15,964 bases of DNA from DASPTH01 sp046727575. Its GTDB lineage: Bacteria > Actinomycetota > Acidimicrobiia > IMCC26256 > DASPTH01. Below are positions 6,897 to 13,402 of the stretch, piece after piece (within the stretch, counting starts at the first letter, position 1; the number at the start of each line of letters is the position of its first letter). A program made the position numbers and the translations under genes. The stretch lies in assembly GCA_046727575.1 (NCBI GenBank), contig JBKPCV010000001.1:1-15964 (forward strand), read 5' to 3'. The notes below the pieces were generated by a model. The model was not told the DNA's origin. It did no database searches and saw only the letters and a program-made list of their open reading frames with translations.

Positions 6897-7367
6897 CTAC
6901 TCGCGCTCCTCGATCCGAACGCTCTGCATGCGGTCACCGACCTGCGTGGCCAACGCCACGTCGATGCCGTCGACGACGTATCCGAAGAGGTTGTACGCCT
7001 TGTCGAGCTTCCGGGTGCAGTCGTCGATGCACACGAAGAACTGTGAGCCGTTGGTGTTCTTGCCCGCGTTCGCCATCGCGACCGCGCCGAGCGTGTATTC
7101 GCCGCGCACTTCCTCGTCGTCGAACCTGTAGCCCGGACCGCCGCGACCGCTCCCCTCCGGGCAGCCACCCTGGATGACGAAGTCCGGGACGACACGGTGG
7201 AAGGTCAGGCCGTCGTAGTAGCCCTGCCGCGCCAGCGCGACGAAGTTGTTCACCGTGTTCGGCGCCAGCGTCGGGTCGAGATCCATCACGATCGTGCCGC
7301 GGTCCGTGGTGATCGTCGCTCGGTAGACCTTGTCCTCGTCGATCTCGAAGGCGGGGGGTTGCGCCAT
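6897..7367 (-). CDS. Peptidyl-prolyl cis-trans isomerase, cyclophilin type
   Basis: This 156-residue enzyme catalyses proline cis-trans isomerisation during protein folding. The cyclophilin core is complete: RGTIVMDLDPTLAPNTVNNF, then FHRVVPDFVIQGG with the catalytic Arg of the FHR motif, GAVAMANAG, NTNGSQFFV, and LFGYVVDGIDVA. Compared with E. coli PpiB (about 164 residues) it is of standard size, with no signal peptide or membrane segment, so it is probably cytoplasmic. ATG at 7367 is chosen over an in-frame ATG five codons upstream because AGGAG (7378-7374) sits six bases before it. It lies 22 bases after ccmI and six bases before the MpaB-like gene, so it is likely to be co-transcribed with both. 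Confidence 0.93.
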   Translation of the reverse strand: MAQPPAFEIDEDKVYRATITTDRGTIVMDLDPTLAPNTVNNFVALARQGYYDGLTFHRVVPDFVIQGGCPEGSGRGGPGYRFDDEEVRGEYTLGAVAMANAGKNTNGSQFFVCIDDCTRKLDKAYNLFGYVVDGIDVALATQVGDRMQSVRIEERE

Positions 7368-7373
7368 CGCTCG

Positions 7374-7378
7374 CTCCT
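7374..7378 (-). promoter_or_regulatory. Shine-Dalgarno for the cyclophilin gene
   Basis: AGGAG on the minus strand, six bases before the ATG at 7367-7365, decides that start over the one five codons upstream, which would place the ribosome binding site inside the gene. Confidence 0.75.
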
Positions 7379-7389
7379 GCAAGTGCGGG

Positions 7390-8262
7390 TCAGGGGGAAC
7401 TCGGCACCGTAGTCGTCGATTCGAGCTTCTTCGTCACCTGGGCGAGCGCGTCGAGGGCGTTCGCGCGCCATTGGCCGTTCTGCGGCGCCTTCGCGAGGTA
7501 CAGCTGCAGGTCGGCCTGCGAGCGGTCGAGCTGGTTCGTCGCGCCCTCGAGGATGCCGCGGAAGAAGTAGGAGTCCGGGTAGTCGGGGCCGACTTCAATC
7601 GCCTTGTCGAACGCTGCTCGAGCCTCCCCAACGAGCTGTTGCTGCTGCTGACGGTCGGTGAGCTGCTCGGAGACGAGATAGAGCGCCCGCCCCGCCTCTG
7701 CGTGTGCTTCGGGACGGTTCGGATCGATGCTGATCGCGGCATCCCATTGCTGGAGCGCAGTGCGAAGGTCGTTGTTGCGCGCGTACGCGTCGGCGAGCTG
7801 CAGGCGCAGCTCGTAGTCGTTGGGACTGGCGTTCACCTTGGCCTGGAGGTCGGAGATCTCCTTGCCGAGGGCCTTGGCCGCCGCCTCGGCGGAAGCGCGA
7901 TCCTGCGAGTTGCCCGACGCGGTCTGGCCCGGGAGCCGAGCACCCAGAGCGGCCGCCAACACCCCTCCGGCGACAAGCGCGAACACGACGATTGCCGCGA
8001 TGATCGCGACCCGACGCTTGACGGGAACGGTCGGTGCCGGTCGGGGCCGCGCGTCGACACCGTCGCGGAGCATCCGGATGGTTGCAGCGGCGCGAGCGGT
8101 GTAGTCGCCGTGGAGCTCGGCGTAGGACTCGTCGTCGATCCCGCCGCTCGCGTGCTCCACTTCGAGATCGTCGAGTGATTCGAGGAGGAAATCGCGTTCC
8201 GCCTCGAGCTGTTGACGGTCGGGCGCATCGTTGGCGCGCGACGCCGTGCGCTTGTCAGCCAT
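7390..8262 (-). CDS. ccmI: CcmI-like TPR protein of cytochrome c maturation
   Basis: CcmI presents apocytochrome c to the CcmF/CcmH haem ligase. The 290-residue product has a conserved N-terminal CcmI region (ERDFLLESLDDLEVEHASG to DESYAELHGDYTARAA, about 22-59), one membrane helix (about 84-106, RRVAIIAAIVVFALVAGG) and a C-terminal TPR region (about 145-260: DYELRLQLADAYARNNDLRT, PEAHAEAGRALYLVSEQ, ARAAFDKAIEVGPDYPDSY). E. coli CcmI-type proteins usually have two N-terminal helices; here only one is evident, a difference common in short bacterial versions. ATG at 8262 has GAGGAG (8274-8269) six bases upstream and overlaps the end of ccmH by eight bases. A QQQQQ run in the TPR region is encoded by CAG/CAA repeats. 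The frame is open further upstream, but that part is antisense-like read-through of ccmH. Confidence 0.85.
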   Translation of the reverse strand: MADKRTASRANDAPDRQQLEAERDFLLESLDDLEVEHASGGIDDESYAELHGDYTARAAATIRMLRDGVDARPRPAPTVPVKRRVAIIAAIVVFALVAGGVLAAALGARLPGQTASGNSQDRASAEAAAKALGKEISDLQAKVNASPNDYELRLQLADAYARNNDLRTALQQWDAAISIDPNRPEAHAEAGRALYLVSEQLTDRQQQQQLVGEARAAFDKAIEVGPDYPDSYFFRGILEGATNQLDRSQADLQLYLAKAPQNGQWRANALDALAQVTKKLESTTTVPSSP

Positions 8263-8710
8263 CGCCGGCTCCTCGCTCGCGGTCGACCAGCGCCTCGTCG
8301 GCCGCGGTCGCGTGCAGGCGCGGCTCTCGGCGCGCCCGGCTGAGCGCGAATCCGATGCCGGCGGCGCCGAGCGCCAACGCGACGACCGGCAACACCCACA
8401 CGATGAGCCCCACGCCGGAGCCCTCGGGCGACAGCAGGATCTCGTCGCCGTAGCGGTCGACGTAGGCCTGGCGGATCTCGGCGTCACTCTGCCCCGCAGT
8501 GATGCGCCGTCTGATGTCGGCGCGAATCGCGACCGAGGTGGGTGCGTTGCTGTCGGCGACGGACAATCCGCTGCACTCCTGGCACTTCAGCTCCGTGGCC
8601 AGGTTGTGCGCACGGTCCGCGGCGCTCTGGTCGCCGCTCGGCCACACCACGACGCCGATGACGACCGCCACGACGGCGAAGAGCGCGAGCCACGGAACCA
8701 GCCGGCGCAT
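8255..8710 (-). CDS. ccmH: Cytochrome c maturation protein CcmH
   Basis: CcmH is a membrane-anchored thiol-disulfide protein that reduces apocytochrome CXXCH cysteines with CcmG. The 151-residue product has an N-terminal signal-anchor (about 5-23), then the family motif ELKCQECSGLSVADSNAP (40-57) with redox Cys43 and Cys46 (the LRCxxC motif, Arg replaced by Lys). The three-helix domain IRADIRRRITAGQSDAEIRQAYVDRYGDEIL (62-92) follows, then a second membrane helix (about 101-123) and a basic tail. This is the standard CcmH domain without a fused TPR part, which is supplied by the separate ccmI. The start ATG overlaps the ccmG stop by one base (TGATG). Confidence 0.93.
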   Translation of the reverse strand: MRRLVPWLALFAVVAVVIGVVVWPSGDQSAADRAHNLATELKCQECSGLSVADSNAPTSVAIRADIRRRITAGQSDAEIRQAYVDRYGDEILLSPEGSGVGLIVWVLPVVALALGAAGIGFALSRARREPRLHATAADEALVDRERGAGDG

Positions 8711-9258
8711 CAGGTCCTGCCCCTCGCGCGTGCGAGCATCACCTCGAGGTCGGGAACGGTCACGCTCGAGAGCTGGAAGCCGACGATCTCGCCGCCGGGC
8801 GTGATCGCGAACGTCTCGGGTTGGCCGCGAGTCGCGAAGTCGAGCGCGGCACGCGAGCCGGGGTCGAGCGCAATGGTCCAGCCCATGCCCTCGTTCTTCA
8901 CGTAGTCCGCGATCGCGCGATCGCTCTTCTGGGCGTCCCGCACGATGCCGACCATGGCGAAGTCGGGATCGTTGGCGTGCGCGACGTAGAACTCCTTCAA
9001 CGCGGGCAACTCGTCACGACACGGGATGCACCACGTGTTCCAGAAGTTCACGATCACCGCCTTGCCCGCGAGCTGGCCCCGGGTCACCCGATCGCCCGTG
9101 AGCGTCGGCAAGTCGAACGTCGGTGCTTCGCGACCGAGGAGGCGGTTCTTCTGGGACTCGAGTTGTGGATCGCTTCCGACGTTGAGCGCGAGCACGACGC
9201 CGAGCGCCACCACCACTGCGCCCGCGGTCAGCGCGATCCATCGGCCGGGATGCCTCAC
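8710..9258 (-). CDS. ccmG: Thioredoxin-like CcmG/DsbE thiol-disulfide oxidoreductase
   Basis: CcmG is a membrane-tethered thioredoxin-fold reductant for the cytochrome c maturation pathway, acting on the outer face. The 182-residue product has one N-terminal anchor (about 8-26), the TlpA/DsbE segment APTFDLPTLTGDRVTRGQLAGKAVIVNFWNTWC (45-77), active-site Cys77 and Cys80 (WCIPC), DELPALKEF, and the cis-proline loop RGQPETFAITPGGEIVG (144-160, Pro147). GTG at 9258 is chosen because it overlaps the ccmF stop (GTGA) and places the anchor at the N terminus. The frame is open for 48 more codons upstream, but that is low-complexity Arg/Ala read-through of ccmF. Confidence 0.93.
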   Translation of the reverse strand: MRHPGRWIALTAGAVVVALGVVLALNVGSDPQLESQKNRLLGREAPTFDLPTLTGDRVTRGQLAGKAVIVNFWNTWCIPCRDELPALKEFYVAHANDPDFAMVGIVRDAQKSDRAIADYVKNEGMGWTIALDPGSRAALDFATRGQPETFAITPGGEIVGFQLSSVTVPDLEVMLARARGRT

Positions 9259-11279
9259 GCCGGCACCTCTTCGAGCGCGTCCTCCGGCTCGCGTTCCGGC
9301 GGGGCGACCGCGGTGGGCGTTGCGCGCGGACGCCGGCGGAGCCGTGGGGCGAGCGCCAAGACGGTTCCGAGGGCCATGACGCCGCCGCCGATCCAGAGCC
9401 ACAGGATCATGGGGTTCACCCGCACGCCGAGGGTGATGCGCCCGGCGTTGTTGGGCGAGGACACCAGCGTGAGATACACGTCCTCGGTGATTCCCGTGTG
9501 GACCGACGGCGTCCCGATGCCCTCGGTGCTGTTGGGGAACGTCGAGATCGCCGGCGCATAGACACCGAGGTCGTGATCGCCCCGCCGGACGCGTACGTCT
9601 GCCGACACCGTCGTCTTCTGCGCCGAGGAATGCAGCCGCGAGCGCACGTAGGTGAGCGTGTACCCGGAGACCTCCGCCGACTCGCCGCGCTTCAGGCGCA
9701 CTTCCGAATGAGCGCCGTACGACGAGGAGACTGCGAGCGTCACTGCAATGAGCACGACGCCGAAGTGGACGACGAGCCCTCCGTAGAGGCGGGGGTTCGA
9801 ACGAGTGGCGCGTCCGAGCGCGACGGTGTGCGATTCGCCGAGCGCGCGTCGACGTCCGCGCACACCCAATGCGAACTGCCGGACTATGCCTGCGGTCGCG
9901 AACGCGCCGAGACCGTAGGCGAGGACCTCCGCGAGACCGCGCGCGCCGAGAGCGACCGCGACAATCATGGTGATCGCGCCGACCCAGGCTGGTACGAGGA
10001 GCCGTTGGCGAAGGACGTCACCACTCGTGGCGCGCCACGGCAACGCGGGCGCGGCCGCCATGAGGAACAGCAGCGCGAGGCCGATGGGCGTGGTCATGCG
10101 GTCGAAGTACGGCTCACCGACCGACAAGCGGCTCCCGCGCACCGCCTCGGCGATCAGCGGGAACACGGTCCCGAGCAGCACGACGAACGCGAGCCCCGCG
10201 AACAACAAGTTGTTGGCAAGGAACGCCGACTCGCGCGACACCGCCGAGTCGATCCGCCCCGGCGAGCGCAGACGGTCGCCGCGCCACGCCAGGAGTCCGA
10301 TGCCGGTCGCAGCGACAACACCGAGGAACGTGAGGAGCCAGGGCCCGATGTCGGACTCCGTGAAGGAGTGGACGGAGTCGATGACCCCCGAGCGTGTGAG
10401 GAACGTACCGAGGATCGTGAGGCAGAACGTGGCGATGACGAGCGACAGGTTCCACACGCGCAGCATCCCGCGGCGCTCTTGGACCATCACCGAGTGGATG
10501 AATGCGGTGCCCGTGATCCATGGCAGCAACGACGCGTTCTCGACGGGATCCCACGCCCAGAACCCGCCCCAGCCGAGCACCTCGTAGCTCCACCACGCGC
10601 CGAGGATGATGCCGATCGTCAGGAAGCCCCACGCGATCAACGTCGAACGGCGGGTGTCGGCGAGCCAGCCCTCGCCGAAGCGTCCGGTGACGAGCGCACC
10701 GATGGCGAACATGAAGGGCACCGTGAAGCCCACCAGCCCGAGGTAGAGCATCGGCGGGTGGAACGCCATGAGGACGTGGTTCTGCAGAAGCGGGTTGGGA
10801 CCCCGGCCGTCGAGCGGCGTGGTCGCGAGCGTCGTGAACGGGTTCGCCGGGCCGAGCATGAGCGCGAAGAAGAACAGCGCCACGACGAGCCCGGTGATGG
10901 TGGCCACCGCGACCAGCGGATCGCCGGCGCGGCGCCGGAACTTGTGCGCGACGAAGGCGAGGTAGCCGCCGAGGATCACGGACCAGAGCAGGATCGATCC
11001 GGCGAGCGACGCCCAGAGTCCCGTGATCGTGAACAACAGGGGTGTGCCACGCGCATTGTTCTCCGCCACGTAGCGGATCGAGAAGTCATGGCTGATCAGA
11101 GCCCATTCCATGACGCCGGCTGCCGCGAGCGCCGCTCCCAGCACGACGAACACAGAACGCCGGCCGACTCGGAGGAGCATGGCGTCTTGAAGACGCAGGC
11201 CCGCGACCAGCGCTGCTATGCCGACGACCGATGCGCTCGCGCCGATCGCAATTGCCGAGTACCCGAGTGCGGCCTTCAC
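9255..11279 (-). CDS. ccmF: Haem lyase CcmF
   Basis: CcmF is the large multi-spanning subunit that transfers haem from CcmE to apocytochrome c. The 674-residue product is of family length. It has conserved HDFSIRYVAENNARGTPLLF (64-83), NHVLMAFHPPMLYLG (167-181, His168 and His174), and the tryptophan-rich WWD segment (SYEVLGWGGFWAWDPVEN to LLPW, 231-254). FLTRSGVIDSVHSFTES (293-309) contains another conserved histidine. The C-terminal half alternates helices with a large outer loop (SSYGAHSEVRLKRGESAEVS) and ends in a final helix and an acidic tail. GTG at 11279 is chosen because it overlaps the ccmE stop (GTGA); the frame is open further upstream without homology. The identification is secure. 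Confidence 0.96.
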   Translation of the reverse strand: MKAALGYSAIAIGASASVVGIAALVAGLRLQDAMLLRVGRRSVFVVLGAALAAAGVMEWALISHDFSIRYVAENNARGTPLLFTITGLWASLAGSILLWSVILGGYLAFVAHKFRRRAGDPLVAVATITGLVVALFFFALMLGPANPFTTLATTPLDGRGPNPLLQNHVLMAFHPPMLYLGLVGFTVPFMFAIGALVTGRFGEGWLADTRRSTLIAWGFLTIGIILGAWWSYEVLGWGGFWAWDPVENASLLPWITGTAFIHSVMVQERRGMLRVWNLSLVIATFCLTILGTFLTRSGVIDSVHSFTESDIGPWLLTFLGVVAATGIGLLAWRGDRLRSPGRIDSAVSRESAFLANNLLFAGLAFVVLLGTVFPLIAEAVRGSRLSVGEPYFDRMTTPIGLALLFLMAAAPALPWRATSGDVLRQRLLVPAWVGAITMIVAVALGARGLAEVLAYGLGAFATAGIVRQFALGVRGRRRALGESHTVALGRATRSNPRLYGGLVVHFGVVLIAVTLAVSSSYGAHSEVRLKRGESAEVSGYTLTYVRSRLHSSAQKTTVSADVRVRRGDHDLGVYAPAISTFPNSTEGIGTPSVHTGITEDVYLTLVSSPNNAGRITLGVRVNPMILWLWIGGGVMALGTVLALAPRLRRRPRATPTAVAPPEREPEDALEEVPA

Positions 11280-11749
11280 TGCTGCGCGCGCCTGCTCGAG
11301 TCGACTTTGGGTGGCTCGTAATCGTTCCCGTGCTTGATGAGGATCCGATCCGAGTCGAAGGGCGCGTTGGTGGCCGTGCTCGCCCAATGGCCTTCGCAGA
11401 CGACGGGAGCACCCTCCTTGAACAGGTCCGGCGGGTCGCCGGTGTGGTGGACGACGACCGTGTGCTTGCCGTCGGTCACGTCGAAACGCACGCCGTGACG
11501 GGTCTCGTGCACCGAGCCGTCGACGACGGCACCGGCGAGCCGGAAGCGCGACGTGCCCTCGTCGCCACGATTCCGTACCGCCTCCGACACGGTACGGAAG
11601 TACACGACATTGTTCGAGAGCACAAGCGCCAACACGACGATCGCGATGACCGCTACCACACACCCACCGATCGCCACGATGTACCGCGTCCGGTTCCGAC
11701 GGCGTCGGGAGTCGGAGGGACGAGTTGGAGGAGCCGCGACCGTCGTCAC
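11276..11749 (-). CDS. ccmE: Haem chaperone CcmE
   Basis: CcmE carries haem covalently from CcmABCD to CcmF. The 157-residue product has an N-terminal basic region and anchor (about 22-45), followed by the beta-barrel OB domain: FRTVSEAVRNRGDEGTSRFR, LAGAVVDGSV, FDVTDGKHTVVVHHTGDPPDLFKEGAPVVCEG. The haem-binding motif at 137-147 reads LIKHGNDYEPP, compared with VLAKHDENYTPP in E. coli. His140 (covalent haem) and Tyr144 are both kept, but the intervening residues are GND rather than DEN. This is the His form, not the CxxxY form of some archaea and deltaproteobacteria. GTG start at 11749 overlaps the ccmD stop (GTGA). Confidence 0.94.
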   Translation of the reverse strand: MTTVAAPPTRPSDSRRRRNRTRYIVAIGGCVVAVIAIVVLALVLSNNVVYFRTVSEAVRNRGDEGTSRFRLAGAVVDGSVHETRHGVRFDVTDGKHTVVVHHTGDPPDLFKEGAPVVCEGHWASTATNAPFDSDRILIKHGNDYEPPKVDSSRRAQQ

Positions 11750-11874
11750 TCGACCTCGCCGTCAGGTAGCGACTGCTCGGCGCGTTTGATGCGCCGCACG
11801 ATCAAGAGCCAGTAGCCGGCCAGAGTCGCGCCGGTCAGCGCCCATCCCGCGATGACGTATTCGGCGAACCTCAT
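11746..11874 (-). CDS. ccmD: Small haem exporter protein CcmD
   Basis: CcmD is the short one-helix protein that joins CcmABC and helps release haem-loaded CcmE. The 42-residue product has one membrane helix (about 6-26, YVIAGWALTGATLAGYWLLIV) followed by the typical positive patch RRIKRAEQ and an acidic end. Sequence is poorly conserved in this family, so the call rests on length, topology and position between ccmC and ccmE. ATG at 11874 overlaps the ccmC stop (ATGA) and its own TGA overlaps the ccmE GTG. The reading frame is open much further upstream but only because it shadows ccmC. The gene is easily missed by size cut-offs. Confidence 0.85.
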   Translation of the reverse strand: MRFAEYVIAGWALTGATLAGYWLLIVRRIKRAEQSLPDGEVE

Positions 11875-12731
11875 CGCGGTGCTCCGACCTCGACCGGAGG
11901 CGTGGGCGGAGCCGGCGGCGGTGCCACCCGCTCGGCGATGGCGCGCTCGACCTCTCGCTGCTCGCGGTTCTCGTCGAGCGCGAGCAGTCGATACCGCTTG
12001 TCGAGCAGGTACACGTAGAGCAGCGTGAACGCGAACACACCGAACCACAGCGTGAACGCCATCACGCCGTGGATGTGCGCGTTGAGCTCCTCGTTGAAGA
12101 CGGTTCCTTCCTGGTGGAGCGTTCGCCACAGGTCGACCGAGAAGTGCACGATCGGGACGTCGGCGAACGCGACGAGCGCAGCGATGGCACACCGCTTCGC
12201 GCGCGCTTCCGGTGAGCTCGGGATGCGCCGGAGCGCGAGATATCCCAGGTAGAGGAAGAAGAGCACCGCGGTCGTGACGAGCCGGGCGTCCCAAGCCCAC
12301 CAGACGCCCCATACCGGCCGACCCCAGAGCGAGCCGTCGATCAGCGTGAGCGCGGTGAACACGACGCCGAGCTCGGCGGACGCTCCGGCGAGGCGGTCCC
12401 AGACGACCGCGCGCGTGCGGGGGATCAGCCACAGCGCGGACGAGATCGCGGTGACGCCGAACGCGAGGTAGGCCACCCACGCCGTGGGGACGTGGAGGTA
12501 CATGAGGCGCTGGGCGTCGCTCTGGACGCGGTCTGGCGGCGCTCCCCAGAGACCGAAGAGCGCGAGTACCGCGAGCGAGGCGAGCGTGAGCCAGCCGAGT
12601 GCCCGTGCCACCTGCGGCTTGAGCAGCCTCGCTTCGCTCATGCTGCCCGCTCTCGGCGGCTGCGCGGCCGGGCCGCTCGGGCCCCGCTCTGCTGCGAGCC
12701 GGGATACCCGGCTCGCGGACGCTTCGCTCAT
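11871..12731 (-). CDS. ccmC: Haem exporter CcmC, with an unusual 30-residue N-terminal extension
   Basis: CcmC is a six-helix membrane protein that presents haem to CcmE. The conserved core has RLMYLHVPTAW (residues 75-85, His80), the tryptophan-rich WGVWWAWDARLVT (141-153) and VHFSVDLWRTLHQ (195-207, His196). ATG at 12731 is preferred because it overlaps the ccmB stop (ATGA) and follows GGAGGA (12740-12735). It adds 30 residues rich in Ala, Ser, Pro and Arg ahead of an internal MSEARLLKPQ at 12641, where a normal CcmC (256 residues) would begin. The two start regions share a 15-bp direct repeat (12630-12644 and 12720-12734), and the extension includes a perfect palindrome. Translation could begin at either ATG, but the inner one has only a weak ribosome binding site. 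The C terminus is Pro-rich and cytoplasmic. Confidence 0.92.
   Translation of the reverse strand: MSEASASRVSRLAAERGPSGPAAQPPRAGSMSEARLLKPQVARALGWLTLASLAVLALFGLWGAPPDRVQSDAQRLMYLHVPTAWVAYLAFGVTAISSALWLIPRTRAVVWDRLAGASAELGVVFTALTLIDGSLWGRPVWGVWWAWDARLVTTAVLFFLYLGYLALRRIPSSPEARAKRCAIAALVAFADVPIVHFSVDLWRTLHQEGTVFNEELNAHIHGVMAFTLWFGVFAFTLLYVYLLDKRYRLLALDENREQREVERAIAERVAPPPAPPTPPVEVGAPR
12630..12644 (-). repeat. 15-bp direct repeat, inner copy at the ancestral ccmC start
   Basis: AGCATGAGCGAAGCG on the minus strand. It contains the inner ATG (12641-12639) and encodes MSEA. It is identical to the copy at 12720-12734, exactly 90 bases (30 codons) away, so both ATGs are in the same frame. The pair flanks 75 bases of extra sequence. 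Confidence 0.9.
12694..12716. repeat. Perfect palindrome in the ccmC N-terminal extension (REP-like)
   Basis: Arms gcgagccggg (12694-12703) and cccggctcgc (12707-12716) pair over ten bases around the spacer ATA. On the minus strand the core reads GGGTATCCC. It is translated as ASRVSRLA (residues 6-13 of the extended CcmC). It aligns with a second palindrome at 13424-13446 in the same reading frame. It could form an RNA hairpin just after the ccmB stop, or be a small mobile palindromic element. Confidence 0.8.
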
Positions 12732-12734
12732 GCT
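12720..12734 (-). repeat. 15-bp direct repeat, outer copy at the ccmB/ccmC overlap
   Basis: AGCATGAGCGAAGCG on the minus strand. It contains the ccmB stop TGA (12730-12728) and the outer ccmC ATG (12731-12729). It matches the copy at 12630-12644 in every base. A GGAGGA lies directly upstream of this copy but not of the inner one. Confidence 0.9.
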
Positions 12735-13402
12735 TCCTCCAGGAGCGGCCCGAAGGCGAGCATCCCGATCGCCGTGAACAGCACCGCGAAGACCCCGAGC
12801 AGGCCCACCCACGGCCATGCGTCCGACGGGACGCCGTCGATGGCGGCCTCCCAGGACCGAGTGGCGCCGAGCAACACGGGCGCCACCACCGGCAGGAGCA
12901 GCACCGGGACGAGGGTCTCGCGCACTCGCAGCCCGGCTGCGAGCACGCCGTACAAGGTACCGGTGGCGGCGACGCCGACGGTCGCGGCCAGGGTCGCGAG
13001 CACGAGCGGTACGAGCGTGTTGAGCTCGACGCCGTAGACCACGACCACGCACGCGGCGAGAACGACTTCCAGTGCGAGCAGCTGCACGGCGATCGCGGCG
13101 GCCTTGCCGAGGAACAAAGCCGGTCCGTCGAGCCCCGATAGGCGGAGGCCGTCGCGTGCGCCGTTGTCGGCCTCGATGGCGAACGACCGCGACACGGCGA
13201 GCAGCGCCGCGAGGAGGACGGTCACCCAGAACAGGCCCGGCGCGACGCGTTCGAGCACGCCGCGGTCAGGGTCGAGCGCGAAGGCAAACAGCAACAGGAC
13301 GATCAGCCCGAACGGCGCGATCTGCTGGAGCGTCACCCGGGAGCGCGCCTCGATGCGCAGGTCCTTCCCGGCAACCAACCGAACCTCGCGCCACAGGCTC
13401 AC
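12728..13402 (-). CDS. ccmB: Haem exporter membrane subunit CcmB
   Basis: CcmB is the six-helix membrane partner of the CcmA ATPase in the complex that releases haem-loaded CcmE. The 224-residue product has VAGKDLRIEARSR (10-22) before the first helix (about 28-44). The conserved GLFWVTVLLAALLAVSRSF (56-74) and EADNGARDGLRLSGL (77-91) are followed by four further helices, including RETLVPVLLLPVVAPVLLGA (161-180), the family signature. GTG at 13402 overlaps the ccmA stop (GTGA) and the stop overlaps the ccmC ATG. The length is normal. Confidence 0.93.
   Translation of the reverse strand: MSLWREVRLVAGKDLRIEARSRVTLQQIAPFGLIVLLLFAFALDPDRGVLERVAPGLFWVTVLLAALLAVSRSFAIEADNGARDGLRLSGLDGPALFLGKAAAIAVQLLALEVVLAACVVVVYGVELNTLVPLVLATLAATVGVAATGTLYGVLAAGLRVRETLVPVLLLPVVAPVLLGATRSWEAAIDGVPSDAWPWVGLLGVFAVLFTAIGMLAFGPLLEEA

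Noticed and set aside
7640..7660. CTG/CAG repeat inside ccmI
   Set aside because: It only encodes a short glutamine run (QQQQQ) in the TPR region and is too short to call a microsatellite of interest.
9498..11321. A 607-codon open frame on the + strand
   Set aside because: It is antisense to ccmF. Its product is rich in Arg, Glu, Asp and His without domains, as expected from the GC-rich complement of a membrane protein gene.
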